A stretch of DNA of 64,000 nt from Paenibacillus sp. FSL R5-0341 (GCF_037975235.1 NZ_CP150241.1:4588001-4652000), one strand, 5' to 3'. Shown: positions 10,541 through 18,952, counted from the first letter of the stretch. Numbers and translations: made by a program. Notes: generated by a model from the sequence alone, not told the origin.

Positions 10541-11917
10541 CTAATTCTTTTTACTACGCACTTCGAAAATAGCAAATTTCAGGTAATGTCCCTCATCCAC
10601 GCCCAAAATTTGCGGATGATCCTTACCAGCTGCTTTCCAGTCGATTAGACGCAGCACTTTGCCTGCATCTTCCGCTGCATCCGCAATCGTATCCAGGAAG
10701 AGGTCTGGACGCATGTGATATGAACAGCTAGCTGTTACCAAATATCCGCCCTCATTAACCAGTTTCATTCCTTGCAGGTTGATATCCTTATATCCACGGC
10801 ACGCACCTTTAACTGCTGATTTCGTTTTGGCAAACGCAGGAGGATCAAGGATGACCACATCAAAGGTTTTACCGCCAGCTGCAAGCGCTTTGGATGTATC
10901 TACTTTTTGTTCACCAGCACGCGCACGTGCAGTACGTTCATCCAGTCCTTTCACTTGCTCACGCAAGTACTGGAATGCATCGGCAACTACGAATTCGACC
11001 CGGTCGGTGAATCCGTTCAGCTCCACATTCGTTCGTGCACTCTCAATGGCATGCTCTGAAATATCAAGACAAGTCACTTTTTTGGCTCCATATTTGCAAG
11101 CATTCAACGTGAAGCTACCCGTGTGAGAGAAGCACTCCAGTACGGTGGCACCGTCCCAATAAGGGAATGTAACCACCTTACCACTTTTATTCACAGGCAA
11201 GAGCTGCTCTGTACCATCCTGCTCGGTCTGTTGAAGTGTAATTCCACTCTTATAGCCCCAACCCTTCATGAGGGGTTCGATCGCTGCACGATTCTCACGT
11301 TGGTCGAAGAAGTAACCTGTCTTCTGGCCTTCCACGATATCCACTTTAATGAGAAGTCCATTCTCTGTAACGGTGACATGCCGCGGGCACTCCCCGTACA
11401 GCGGGCCTTTGGTCTGCTCCAAACCTTCCAGTTCACGAATCGAGACATCACTGCGCTCATAGATGCCTTCCGGCTGCATCACTTCAATGAGTGCTTGTAC
11501 AATGGCTTCACGGCAACGATCCATGCCGAGTGTAAGCAACTGTACAACGAGAATGCTGCCGAACCGGTCAACGATCAATCCTGGCAGAAAATCAGCTTCT
11601 CCGTATACAAGACGGTACGCCTCTCCATCCTGGATAAAGCGTTCCCGATGACGCAAGCAATCGCGGAAACGAGCTGCAAAGAACGCCGTGTCCATCTGTT
11701 CGGACTCCAGCGGTTGATACGATACAACCCTTACAGTGATCTGAGATGCAGGATTATAATAACCTGTCGCCAAATAGCGACCTTGATGATTCAATACATT
11801 GACCAGATCTCCCGGTTCCGGGTTTCCGTCAACAGAGGCAATTTCATTGTTAAATATCCATGGATGCGCATGTTCAAGCCGCTTTTTGCGACTGCGTTCG
11901 AGTGTAACTGATGGCAA
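10541..11917 (-). CDS. Class I SAM-dependent rRNA methyltransferase, RlmI type
   Basis: Probable 23S rRNA (cytosine-C5) methyltransferase of the RlmI/YwbD type. It has an N-terminal PUA-like RNA-binding domain (SRKKRLEHAHPWIFNNEI) and a Rossmann methyltransferase domain with VLECFSHTGSFTL (SAM-binding motif I) and the ILDPPAF motif. The open frame continues to 12124, but the extra 69 residues are encoded by an intergenic repeat and do not resemble the family, so I chose a TTG at 11917, preceded at seven bases by a modest AAGTGG site, giving 458 residues. Two hydrophilic insertions (around residues 240 and 330) make it longer than typical homologues of about 400 residues. The exact start is uncertain; the product family is clear. 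Confidence 0.85.
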   Translation of the reverse strand: MPSVTLERSRKKRLEHAHPWIFNNEIASVDGNPEPGDLVNVLNHQGRYLATGYYNPASQITVRVVSYQPLESEQMDTAFFAARFRDCLRHRERFIQDGEAYRLVYGEADFLPGLIVDRFGSILVVQLLTLGMDRCREAIVQALIEVMQPEGIYERSDVSIRELEGLEQTKGPLYGECPRHVTVTENGLLIKVDIVEGQKTGYFFDQRENRAAIEPLMKGWGYKSGITLQQTEQDGTEQLLPVNKSGKVVTFPYWDGATVLECFSHTGSFTLNACKYGAKKVTCLDISEHAIESARTNVELNGFTDRVEFVVADAFQYLREQVKGLDERTARARAGEQKVDTSKALAAGGKTFDVVILDPPAFAKTKSAVKGACRGYKDINLQGMKLVNEGGYLVTASCSYHMRPDLFLDTIADAAEDAGKVLRLIDWKAAGKDHPQILGVDEGHYLKFAIFEVRSKKN

Positions 11918-11982
11918 GGTAGATCCACTTCTTTCATAGTTAGTTAAAAAGATAGGTTTGGTGCGGCGCGTAGATGGCGTTT

Positions 11983-12147
11983 CGGTTACGAATCGATCTT
12001 CCGATCGCTGTTGTCTCCAGATTTTTTTGATTCCCTTTTTTAAAGGGAAAATCCGGAGACAAAGGCGCACGCTTCGCTTCTTCAGATTCGATTTCGTCCC
12101 CTCCACTACGTTTGCACGAATCACCGTATCTTTCGAATTGGGGTGCG
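11983..12147. repeat. Intergenic repeat family, copy A
   Basis: Copy A shares its centre (11998-12088) with copy C at 18802-18893 at roughly 80-85% identity, and its flanks with copy B about 220 bases away, including a near-identical stretch of about 40 bases (12102-12140 against 12321-12359). The centre folds into a long hairpin: TTGTCTCCAGATTTT pairs with AAAATCCGGAGACAA, with an inner CCCTTT/AAAGGG stem. No transposase or target-site duplication is visible, so this is a non-autonomous dispersed repeat or a conserved hairpin element of unknown role. Confidence 0.75.
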
Positions 12148-12206
12148 ACAGTTAAGATGCTTTAGTGACGAATTGTTACTACGGTCGCTTTATTTAAATG
12201 ACGTTA

Positions 12207-12367
12207 CGGTTACGGATTGGTTTTGAGCGTTTTTATTCTTTTTTTGGACTTCCCTACTAAAAAAAGTCTGAAATAACCGCAACACATGTGCGGCTTGCTT
12301 CCGCAGATTAGATTCGTCCCTCCACTACGTTTGAACGAATCACCGTATCTTTCGAATTGCGGTGGGG
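12207..12367. repeat. Intergenic repeat family, copy B
   Basis: Copy B repeats the left flank (CGGTTACG followed by a GATT-like segment) and the right flank (CCTCCACTACGTTTG then CACCGTATCTTTCGAATTG) of copy A in the same orientation. Its centre has diverged to a different hairpin, CTTTTTTT closing onto AAAAAAAG around a 13-base loop. It lies about 100 bases before the Na/Pi cotransporter start. Confidence 0.65.
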
Positions 12368-12469
12368 TAATTTAGGTCGCTTCCCTCTGAATTCCTTTAG
12401 GCTTGTCATGGTTGTCTTTGTTTACTCATAGGATGAGTTAAGGAACCGGACGGAAGGAATGATATTTCT

Positions 12470-13471
12470 ATGTTTAGAGATGTGATATTGCCCTTACTCT
12501 ATGGGCTTATTATCTTTTTTGGTGGCATGAAGTTAATGGAGACCGCCTTGCAACGCATGGCTGGGCCCATGTTGGCAGGTTGGCTCAATCGTGCTACCTC
12601 TGCTCCATGGAAAGGCATGGCCTTCAGCGCGGGTGCAACGGCCCTGTTGCAGAGCAGTACTGCGGTCACGGTACTCACCATTGGACTGGCTAATGCCAGA
12701 TTAATTACCTATGGACGCACACTCGGCATCATCCTCGGCACCAACATCGGGACATGTCTGACGACGGAGCTGGTAGGACTGCAGATCGGACGTGCTTCCC
12801 TACCGCTACTCGTCCTGTCGCTGACGGGCTGGGCCACGTTTGTTGTACTTGGTGAACGTAATCTGGCCGCTCCTAAACGCACGCGCCAGACTCTGTTTAA
12901 TATCCAGTACAGCTTCCTCGCGACTGCTGGATTTGCACTCGTCATGACAGGCATTCAGGTGATGCAATCCATTGCCTTACCCTTACGGAGCATGGGCGTG
13001 TTTCAATGGTTTCTCGACCGCTCAGCCGACAGCTTGTGGTGGGGCTTCCTGGCAGGTGCCTGTCTGACAGCGCTCATTCACAGTAGCGCGGCTGTCATTA
13101 GCATGGCGATTACGCTCGCAGCCACAGGGGTATTGCCTGTGGAGATCGGCATCGCCATTGTGATCGGGTCCAACGTGGGGACCTGCATCACCGCCGTGAT
13201 CGCTGCCGCGGGCGGAGCATCCGCAGGCAAATTTGTCGCAGCCTCCCATGTTGTATTAAACATTGCGGGAGCGCTGCTGTTTATGCCGCTGATCGGCCAG
13301 CTGCATGCAGCTTCGGCCTGGCTGTCAGCGGACAACGGGGCACAGATTGCGCATGCCCAGACCCTTTTTAACATCACCAGTTCACTACTTGCTTTACCAT
13401 TCTGTTACTTGCCAATCTGGCACAAAAAACCACCGGTCCACGCCCCCGCGGCGAAGTCACCCGTGGCTTGA
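12470..13471 (+). CDS. Na/Pi cotransporter family membrane protein
   Basis: Sodium-coupled phosphate symporter-like inner membrane protein (Na_Pi_cotrans / NptA family), 333 residues. Two inverted family repeats are visible: LLQSSTAVTVLTIGLA with GTNIGTC in the N-terminal half and LIHSSAAVISMAITLA with GSNVGTC in the C-terminal half; the QSST-type motifs are the family signature for substrate and sodium binding. At least eight hydrophobic segments are present. It lacks the C-terminal PhoU-like domain found in longer members. A GGAAGG site is about 12 bases before the ATG, a rather long spacing. It stands alone, divergent from the methyltransferase gene, and converges on the Nudix gene. The substrate was not proven from sequence. 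Confidence 0.85.
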   Translation: MFRDVILPLLYGLIIFFGGMKLMETALQRMAGPMLAGWLNRATSAPWKGMAFSAGATALLQSSTAVTVLTIGLANARLITYGRTLGIILGTNIGTCLTTELVGLQIGRASLPLLVLSLTGWATFVVLGERNLAAPKRTRQTLFNIQYSFLATAGFALVMTGIQVMQSIALPLRSMGVFQWFLDRSADSLWWGFLAGACLTALIHSSAAVISMAITLAATGVLPVEIGIAIVIGSNVGTCITAVIAAAGGASAGKFVAASHVVLNIAGALLFMPLIGQLHAASAWLSADNGAQIAHAQTLFNITSSLLALPFCYLPIWHKKPPVHAPAAKSPVA

Positions 13472-13534
13472 TGATCTGCCTATCAGACCCACAGAGCGCG
13501 CGGGCTAACTGATTCGAACCAGAACTATAATGCG

Positions 13535-13969
13535 TTATACGTTAATGCCTAACTTGTTCAGGGCTACACGCAAGATATCATCGTTATTATCATATCCGCT
13601 CTGCTGCTGTCTGGACCATGCTTCTTCCGGAGCATACCAATCCACACCCTTGATCTCTTCAATCTGAGGCTGTAGATCACCACTTTCGGCTTCAACAAGA
13701 TAGTAATGGACTTCCTTATCTACTGGGCCAAACTCTGCATGTTGGTACGTATAGGCGATGATATCGACTGGCTCCACAATACGACCGACCATACCCGTCT
13801 CTTCCAGAATCTCACGCAGTGCCGTCTGTTCAATTGTCTCTCCATCTTCCATTTTGCCTTTGGCGAGAGTCGTTTTACCATAACGATCTACGATAAGCTG
13901 AATTTGAAGATTTCCATCTTCCCCTGTTCTATAGACAACTCCGCCTGCTGAAATTTCTTTTTTGTTCAT
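13535..13969 (-). CDS. Nudix hydrolase
   Basis: Small Nudix-fold pyrophosphohydrolase of 144 residues, cleaving a nucleoside diphosphate linked to another group; the substrate cannot be told from sequence. The full Nudix box G-x5-E-x7-RE-x2-EE-x-G is present at residues 38-59 (G38, E44, R52, E53, E56, E57, G59). The open frame extends to 14011, but GGGGGAGAGCACG before the ATG at 13969 is a well-placed ribosome site and the protein then begins at the conserved strand MNKKEISAGGVVYR. It follows mtaB on the same strand with about 107 bases between them, and may be read from the same transcript. Confidence 0.88.
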   Translation of the reverse strand: MNKKEISAGGVVYRTGEDGNLQIQLIVDRYGKTTLAKGKMEDGETIEQTALREILEETGMVGRIVEPVDIIAYTYQHAEFGPVDKEVHYYLVEAESGDLQPQIEEIKGVDWYAPEEAWSRQQQSGYDNNDDILRVALNKLGINV

Positions 13970-14076
13970 CGTGCTCTCCCCCATCGACTTCAATATCTTA
14001 TTTTTTTGCAAAAGAAGGACCTCATCTCCCGGGTAGGCTCCCCAAGGAAATGAAATCCTTGTTTCTGACGCCTCGA

Positions 14077-15423
14077 TTACATCGCGGCGGACTTCAGATT
14101 CTCTTCCAACACACGTACCAGCGTAGCCTGACTCTCATTGACGCCAGCTTCAACCACCTTGACTCGGCACACTTTACCGACCATATCCATGGTTCCGTCA
14201 AAGACCAGCTGAATGTAGTTGTCGCTATAACCGTGCAGCTTGCCACTTCCCTCGCGGCCTTTGGCTTCACCTTCAGGAATGACATCCAGTACCTGTCCGA
14301 CAAACTGCTCAGCGTACTCCAGCTGCATCTGCTCCGACAAGTCAATCAGTTCATGCACACGTGCATTTTTGACCTCTTCGTCCACCTGATCTTCCATTCG
14401 TGCTGCTGGTGTCCCCGTACGCTTGGAATAAGGAAATACGTGCATTTCGGAGAAACCGATTTTCCGCATCAATTCATAGCCATTACGATACATCTCATCG
14501 GTCTCACCCGGAAATCCAACAATAATGTCAGTCGTAATCGCTACATCTGGCATCGCTTCCCGAATGCGAAACATTTTGTTGTAGAACTCTTCTGTCGTAT
14601 ATTTGCGACGCATGCGTTTCAACACCGTATCATCCCCCGCTTGCAGCGGAATATGGAAGTGACGGACGAGTTTGTCCGAACGTTTGATCACGTCGAGCAT
14701 GCGGTCATCGATCTGACTCGCTTCAATCGAGCTGATTCGAATACGCTCCAGACCCTCTACTTTATCCAAATCCCACAGCAGATCGGTCAGATCATAGTTC
14801 TCCATGTCATCCCCATACCCACCTGTATGAATACCAGTCAGAACAATCTCCTTGTATCCGGCGTGTACGAGTTGATGCGCCTGTTGAACGATGCTGTTCG
14901 CTTCCCGGCTGCGTGAGAGACCACGAGACCACGGAATAATGCAGAATGTACAGAAGTTATTGCAACCATCCTGAATCTTCAGGAAAGCGCGGGTACGATC
15001 AGCAAAATCCGGTACGTCCATCTCTTCAAATACACGGGTTTTCATAATATTACGCACCGCGTTAACGGGTTGACGTGACTCCTGAATTTCATTGACATAT
15101 GGCAAAATCTTGTCACGGTCCTGTGTACCGATGACCAGATCCACGCCAGGGATGTCCAGAATCTCTCCCGGAGAAGTCTGCGCATAGCAGCCTGTAACGG
15201 CCACAATTGCCTCCGGGTTGCGCCGAATGGCACGACGAATAATTTGACGGCTCTTTTTGTCGCCGGTATTGGTTACTGTACAAGTATTAATCAAGTATAC
15301 ATCCGCTGTCTGTTCGTCAAAGTCCACTTGATCGTATCCTTCGTTTTTGAACAATTGCCAAATCGCCTCTGTATCATAGAAATTAACTTTGCAGCCTAAG
15401 GTGTAAAACGCCACGGATGGCAT
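14077..15423 (-). CDS. mtaB: tRNA t6A37 methylthiotransferase MtaB
   Basis: Radical SAM enzyme that adds a methylthio group to t6A37 of tRNAs reading ANN codons (YqeV in B. subtilis). The 448-residue protein shows the three N-terminal methylthiotransferase cysteines (C11 in LGCKVN, C48 in NTCTV, C79 in TGCYAQ), the radical SAM cluster motif C154-x3-C158-x2-C161 in CNNFCTFC, and a C-terminal TRAM-like RNA-binding part. GGAGG lies nine bases before the ATG and inside the end of rsmE, two bases away, so the pair is coupled. This order, prmA then rsmE then mtaB, is the B. subtilis yqeT-yqeU-yqeV order. Confidence 0.95.
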   Translation of the reverse strand: MPSVAFYTLGCKVNFYDTEAIWQLFKNEGYDQVDFDEQTADVYLINTCTVTNTGDKKSRQIIRRAIRRNPEAIVAVTGCYAQTSPGEILDIPGVDLVIGTQDRDKILPYVNEIQESRQPVNAVRNIMKTRVFEEMDVPDFADRTRAFLKIQDGCNNFCTFCIIPWSRGLSRSREANSIVQQAHQLVHAGYKEIVLTGIHTGGYGDDMENYDLTDLLWDLDKVEGLERIRISSIEASQIDDRMLDVIKRSDKLVRHFHIPLQAGDDTVLKRMRRKYTTEEFYNKMFRIREAMPDVAITTDIIVGFPGETDEMYRNGYELMRKIGFSEMHVFPYSKRTGTPAARMEDQVDEEVKNARVHELIDLSEQMQLEYAEQFVGQVLDVIPEGEAKGREGSGKLHGYSDNYIQLVFDGTMDMVGKVCRVKVVEAGVNESQATLVRVLEENLKSAAM

Positions 15424-15425
15424 AA

Positions 15426-16190
15426 TTACATTCCTCCCATTTCTCCGGATTCATATAGCACGCAAGTTAGTGCTGCCATTCCAGCTGTCTCAGCACGCAA
15501 AATGCGTTTGCCCAGTCCAACAGATACAGCACCTGCCTGATCAGCTTCTGCCGTCTCCTTCTCAGAAAATCCACCTTCCGGTCCAACAACGATCAATACT
15601 TCTGCACTCGCACCAGGTGCAAGCTGTTCAACAAACGGTTTCAGCGCATCTCTCAGCTGTTTACCGTTTTCTTTCTCATAACAATAACATACCAGGCTAT
15701 AGCCCTCAAAAGAAGATAACAGCCCTTTCCAGGAAAGTGGCTGCTCAACGGATGGAATGCGATTCCGGTGACTCTGTTCGGCAGCTTCCTTGGCAATTTT
15801 CCGCCACCGCTCCAACCGTTTGCCTTCTTTCTTGGCATCATATTGCACAATCGTACGTTCTGATAGGAAGGGTACAAATGATACCGCCCCGATCTCAGTA
15901 CATCTCTGGATGACTGTTTCCATCTTGTCACCTTTGGGTAAACTCTGTGCCACGGTTACACGAATCCGCGCTTCATGGTCCATAACCAGTGACTCTACAA
16001 TATTGGCCGTCACTTGGCCAGCTTCAATGGTCTCAATCTCCACGAGTGCTTCTCTGGAGTTTCCGTCACTGACAATCAGTTTATCTCCAGGCTTACCACG
16101 CATAACCTTGCCGATATGGCGTGCATCATCACCTGTGATAATCACAGCGTGTTCATTAAACTGTTCTGCAGATACAAAATATCGCTGCAT
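15426..16190 (-). CDS. rsmE: 16S rRNA (uracil-1498-N3)-methyltransferase RsmE
   Basis: SPOUT-class methyltransferase acting on U1498 of 16S rRNA in the assembled small subunit (YqeU in B. subtilis). The 254-residue protein has the N-terminal PUA-like part (MQRYFVSAEQ, DDARHIGKVMR), the middle RCTEIGAVSFVPFLSERT block, and the C-terminal knot with IVVGPEGGFSEKE and VGLGKRILRAETA, the SAM-binding signatures of the family. GGTGG sits eight bases before the ATG at 16190. It is followed immediately by mtaB. In B. subtilis prmA directly precedes it; here a site-2 protease gene lies between. Confidence 0.95.
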   Translation of the reverse strand: MQRYFVSAEQFNEHAVIITGDDARHIGKVMRGKPGDKLIVSDGNSREALVEIETIEAGQVTANIVESLVMDHEARIRVTVAQSLPKGDKMETVIQRCTEIGAVSFVPFLSERTIVQYDAKKEGKRLERWRKIAKEAAEQSHRNRIPSVEQPLSWKGLLSSFEGYSLVCYCYEKENGKQLRDALKPFVEQLAPGASAEVLIVVGPEGGFSEKETAEADQAGAVSVGLGKRILRAETAGMAALTCVLYESGEMGGM

Positions 16191-16327
16191 AAGTCAATCC
16201 ACCCATTCTGTCCTGTTATGACTGGAATTCACCCCGCCCAATGACAGGCGTGAATCCAATCGCCACAGATGATCATACAACTTTTACATGTTTCTGACCA
16301 GTATATCCGTCCAAACACGATACGCTT

Positions 16328-17008
16328 TTAGCGATATAATTCAATAATCACCTTTGCCAGATCTACATACATCGTTTGCGCGAACTCATACAAAGGTTGA
16401 ATCGTCACATTTTGCAAAGGAGGTATAACTAGAATTAATAGGAAGATAAAAATGGACCATTGCTCCACACCTTGCAGCTTGCGGCTGATTGAAGGTGGCA
16501 GTGCATCTTCTAGAATCCGATAACCATCCAACGGGGGCAACGGAATCAAGTTAAACAGGAACAGGAAAAAGTTTGTTAAGTTAAAGATAGCGAAGAACGT
16601 CGTAATTGCTGTCAGCAGCCGCTCATTATCAATCCCGCCGAGTGCTCCTGAACCAACCAGTGAAGCATAGATGATTGTACCGATGATCGCGAGTAACAGA
16701 TTGCTTAGAGGCCCTGCTGCGGATACGATGATGCCCATCAATCTAGGCTTGTCAAAGTTAGCCCGATTAACCGGAACCGGACGTGCCCAACCAAAACCGG
16801 CAATAATGAGCAGGAGCACACCAAACAAATCAAAGTGAACAACCGGATTCAGTGTAACCCGACCCAACAGCTTGGCTGTCGGATCACCGAATTTGTTTGC
16901 AAAATATGCATGCGAGAATTCATGCACCGTAAATGCGATCAGAATGGTCAGCAGGAAAAACGGAAGCTGATCGATCGGATAACGAAAGAACGAATTCCAA
17001 AAGTCCAT
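16328..17008 (-). CDS. Site-2 protease family membrane protein (M50)
   Basis: Intramembrane zinc metalloprotease-like protein of 226 residues. Seen: the zinc-binding HEFSH (H29, E30, H33) inside the first membrane segment, the family asparagine/proline region SAAGPLSNLL near residue 97, and the third ligand in LPPLDG (D161), with about six hydrophobic segments. It belongs to the short, PDZ-less group (YwhC-like) rather than RseP or SpoIVFB; its substrate is unknown. The start is four bases from the prmA stop, so it is probably co-transcribed with prmA. It is an insertion relative to the B. subtilis gene order at this place. Confidence 0.88.
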   Translation of the reverse strand: MDFWNSFFRYPIDQLPFFLLTILIAFTVHEFSHAYFANKFGDPTAKLLGRVTLNPVVHFDLFGVLLLIIAGFGWARPVPVNRANFDKPRLMGIIVSAAGPLSNLLLAIIGTIIYASLVGSGALGGIDNERLLTAITTFFAIFNLTNFFLFLFNLIPLPPLDGYRILEDALPPSISRKLQGVEQWSIFIFLLILVIPPLQNVTIQPLYEFAQTMYVDLAKVIIELYR

Positions 17009-17011
17009 GGG

Positions 17012-17977
17012 TTACCCCTTTCTGGCTACAAACGCCAGCCAATCCTCATCACGGTGGATCGCACTCACTTCAAACCCTGAGGCTACCAGTGCATCATGCA
17101 CAACCTGCTCTTTGTTCTTCCAAATGCCCGATACAATATAGGTACCACCAGACTCAAGCGCATTATAGACATCATCTACGAATAACAAAATGATCTCAGC
17201 CAGAATGTTCGCCACGACAACCTTAACTGGCAGTTGCACACCAAGCGCAGGGTCCTGACTCCCGAGGACGGACAACAGATCACTCTCTTTAACCGTAATT
17301 TGTTGCTCCAGCCCATTCAGTTCCACATTCTCCCTGGCACTGATTACCGCAACCGGATCAAGATCGAGCGCCAGCACATGTTTTGCCCCAAGTTTTATAG
17401 CTCCGATAGCCAAAATACCCGAACCTGTACCTACGTCAATAACTTCCTCGCCGCCCTTAATAACCGTTTCCAGTGTGCGCAAGCAGAGAGAGGTCGTTGG
17501 ATGTGTTCCTGTACCAAAAGCCATGCCTGGATCAAGCTCAATGATTTTCTCATCCGGACTTTCAGGCGTATACTCCTCCCACGTTGGTTTGATCGTCAGA
17601 CGTTCCGATACACGTACCGGCTTGAAATATTGCTTCCAGGCTGTTGCCCAGTCATTTTCATCCACTGTACGCGTCTCATAACGAACCTCACCTGTATCAA
17701 TTCCAAATTCAGAGAGTTCCTCAATTCTCGGATGAACTTCGGACTGCAGTGCAACCATATCCGTACCTTCGGAGAAGTACCCTTTGATGACCGCAAAGCC
17801 TTCAGGAATATCATTCAAAGGAACGTCGTATAACTCACCATACGTTGTGTCCCGTTTTTTATTTAAAGTACCGGACTCTTCAATCGAAACCCCTCCAGCA
17901 CCCGCTTCATGTAAAAAATTCGAAATCATCTCCACAGCTTCTTCTGTGGTATGTATTGTTAGTTCATGCCATAACAT
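17012..17977 (-). CDS. prmA: Ribosomal protein L11 methyltransferase PrmA
   Basis: Trimethylates lysines and the N-terminus of ribosomal protein L11. The 321-residue protein begins MLWHELTIHTTEEAVEMI, the substrate-recognition domain, followed by the methyltransferase domain with DPGMAFGTGTHPTT, motif I VIDVGTGSGILAIGA and the NILAEI catalytic-site block. The frame opens at 18013, but GAGGAGG is placed 11 bases before the ATG at 17977 and the extra twelve residues are not family-like. In B. subtilis this gene (yqeT) directly follows dnaJ; here about 1.5 kb of other genes and a terminator lie between, so prmA probably has its own promoter. Confidence 0.95.
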   Translation of the reverse strand: MLWHELTIHTTEEAVEMISNFLHEAGAGGVSIEESGTLNKKRDTTYGELYDVPLNDIPEGFAVIKGYFSEGTDMVALQSEVHPRIEELSEFGIDTGEVRYETRTVDENDWATAWKQYFKPVRVSERLTIKPTWEEYTPESPDEKIIELDPGMAFGTGTHPTTSLCLRTLETVIKGGEEVIDVGTGSGILAIGAIKLGAKHVLALDLDPVAVISARENVELNGLEQQITVKESDLLSVLGSQDPALGVQLPVKVVVANILAEIILLFVDDVYNALESGGTYIVSGIWKNKEQVVHDALVASGFEVSAIHRDEDWLAFVARKG

Positions 17978-18061
17978 ACTTGGTTTTTCCTCCTCATTTT
18001 TTAAACATCCCAACTATTGTACTACACAAGCGAGCCGGAGCACAAAGCCGACCACGAAAAG

Positions 18062-18107
18062 AAAAACAAAACAGGATATCCGCGTCTAACTGCTCGAATA
18101 TCCTGTC
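18062..18107 (-). terminator. Terminator between the small inserted cluster and prmA
   Basis: Minus strand: ACAGGATATTCG pairs with CGGATATCCTGT around a 14-base loop, followed by TTTGTTTTTC. It lies 59 bases after the 18166 gene and before prmA. Confidence 0.75.
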
Positions 18108-18165
18108 ATCTATTCAACCATATCTATTTCATTTATTTAAGCATTTTGCATAATTGGAATCTCAC

Positions 18166-18558
18166 TTAACAAAAACGACCACCGTTCTGCGTGATCATCT
18201 CTGCGGCTTGCGGGAGCGAATCGTTGGATATGGACACGGTCAGCAAAATTTCTTGTTTTATCCTGTCGGCCGAATCCGCTTCGGGCGTATCATACACCTG
18301 ACCATTGGATAACATTTCCGTTTCATCACTAATCAGGGCAAGTACATTCAATTCGCCACTAAATCCTCCGACGACAGCCGTAGGAGAATTATCGGAGCCC
18401 GTAACATCGTGTGAGTTTAAGGCAGACGCTTCATTGCCAAGGCTCTCGATACTCAATTGGTTCGGGTGTAACAATTCCAGGGCTCTGCGTGCAGACTCGG
18501 CCTCAGCCCAGCTTGTAAATACAGCTTCGAGGGTAACCGCCGAGCGATCTTCAGTCAT
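18166..18558 (-). CDS. Unknown protein, paralogue of the 18953-19321 gene
   Basis: A 130-residue soluble protein that I do not recognise. It has no signal peptide or membrane segment. Its N-terminal segment (AVFTSWAEAESARRALELL then LSIESLG) and C-terminal segment (EILLTVSIS then AAEMITQNGG) match, in order, the N-terminal (AYFHSPEQAQGAAKKLEAL then LSINRFS) and C-terminal (DVLLTVIVD then MSIIEQAGG) segments of the neighbouring 18953-19321 product; the middles differ. This looks like a small two-part fold with a variable linker. The ATG at 18558 was chosen because GGGAG precedes it and it overlaps the end of the upstream YfhD-type gene by eight bases; a longer frame reaches 18657. Confidence 0.7.
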   Translation of the reverse strand: MTEDRSAVTLEAVFTSWAEAESARRALELLHPNQLSIESLGNEASALNSHDVTGSDNSPTAVVGGFSGELNVLALISDETEMLSNGQVYDTPEADSADRIKQEILLTVSISNDSLPQAAEMITQNGGRFC

Positions 18559-18730
18559 GAAGCTCCCGTCCCTGACGTCGATCAGCCGCTTCACTGCGGC
18601 GTAGTGCTTCGATATCCTCATGATCCGCAGCTTCAGCGCTGAATTCCACGTCCTCATTTTTAGCGGACTGCAATCGTTTCATCTTTTCCGTTTTCGTGAG
18701 AATCTTGCCTGGACGTTCATGTTCTGCCAT
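18551..18730 (-). CDS. YfhD family small protein
   Basis: A 59-residue, highly charged peptide. The second half (DVEFSAEAADHEDIEALRR followed by SEAADRRQ) resembles the conserved end of the YfhD family of Bacillales, in which an EFS-x-E-x-AD-x-EDxEA-x3-R-x-AADRR pattern is typical; family function is unknown. An AGGAG site is seven bases before the ATG at 18730. The stop overlaps the ATG of the following unknown gene by eight bases, so the two are translationally coupled. The family call rests on remembered pattern similarity, not on a search. Confidence 0.7.
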   Translation of the reverse strand: MAEHERPGKILTKTEKMKRLQSAKNEDVEFSAEAADHEDIEALRRSEAADRRQGRELHD

Positions 18731-18801
18731 TGTTATGCTCCTCCCTCAAATTAAAATGAACTAAAACGTGTTACACTGTAACACTCCGATTGTAGTCCCA
18801 T

Positions 18802-18893
18802 CCTCCGATCGCTGTTATCCCCAGATTTTTTTAATCCCCTTCTTCCAAAGGGAAAATCTGTGGATAAAGGCGAACGCTTCGCTTCTTCAGATT
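18802..18893. repeat. Intergenic repeat family, copy C
   Basis: Matches the centre of copy A (11998-12088) over 92 bases with about 14 differences. The hairpin arms TTATCCCCAGATTTT and AAAATCTGTGGATAA keep pairing although two base pairs changed on both sides compared with copy A (G-C to A-T and T-A to C-G). Each copy also carries one unpaired position. It lies between the YfhD-type gene and the upstream paralogue gene, in the same orientation as copy A. Confidence 0.75.
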
Positions 18894-18952
18894 GGTTCTA
18901 CACTCTCCGTTAAAGTGTAATTATCTGTCCATCTTATATGGATTTCCTGAAA

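Larger units (their letters stand above)
11918..12469. other. Gene-free gap filled by two diverged repeat copies
   Basis: These 552 bases lie between the divergent methyltransferase and Na/Pi cotransporter genes. They contain two related repeat copies (11983-12147 and 12207-12367, listed separately) and, nearer the cotransporter, a 15-base inverted repeat ACTCAT-AGG-ATGAGT at 12424-12438. No gene with coding character was seen. Confidence 0.7.

Noticed and set aside
11918..12124. N-terminal extension of the rRNA methyltransferase
   Set aside because: The extra residues come from the intergenic repeat copy A; they are basic, low in similarity to any PUA domain, and a TTG with a modest ribosome site lies at the expected domain boundary.
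12424..12438. ACTCAT-AGG-ATGAGT inverted repeat as an operator of the Na/Pi gene
   Set aside because: Too short to separate from chance, and does not resemble a Pho box; mentioned only in the gap description.
14050..14916. Plus-strand frame of 288 codons over mtaB
   Set aside because: Antisense to a clear radical SAM gene; no supporting signals.
16227..16254. Inverted repeat ATTCAC...GTGAAT between the site-2 protease and rsmE genes
   Set aside because: Arms are interrupted and no T-run follows; not a convincing terminator.
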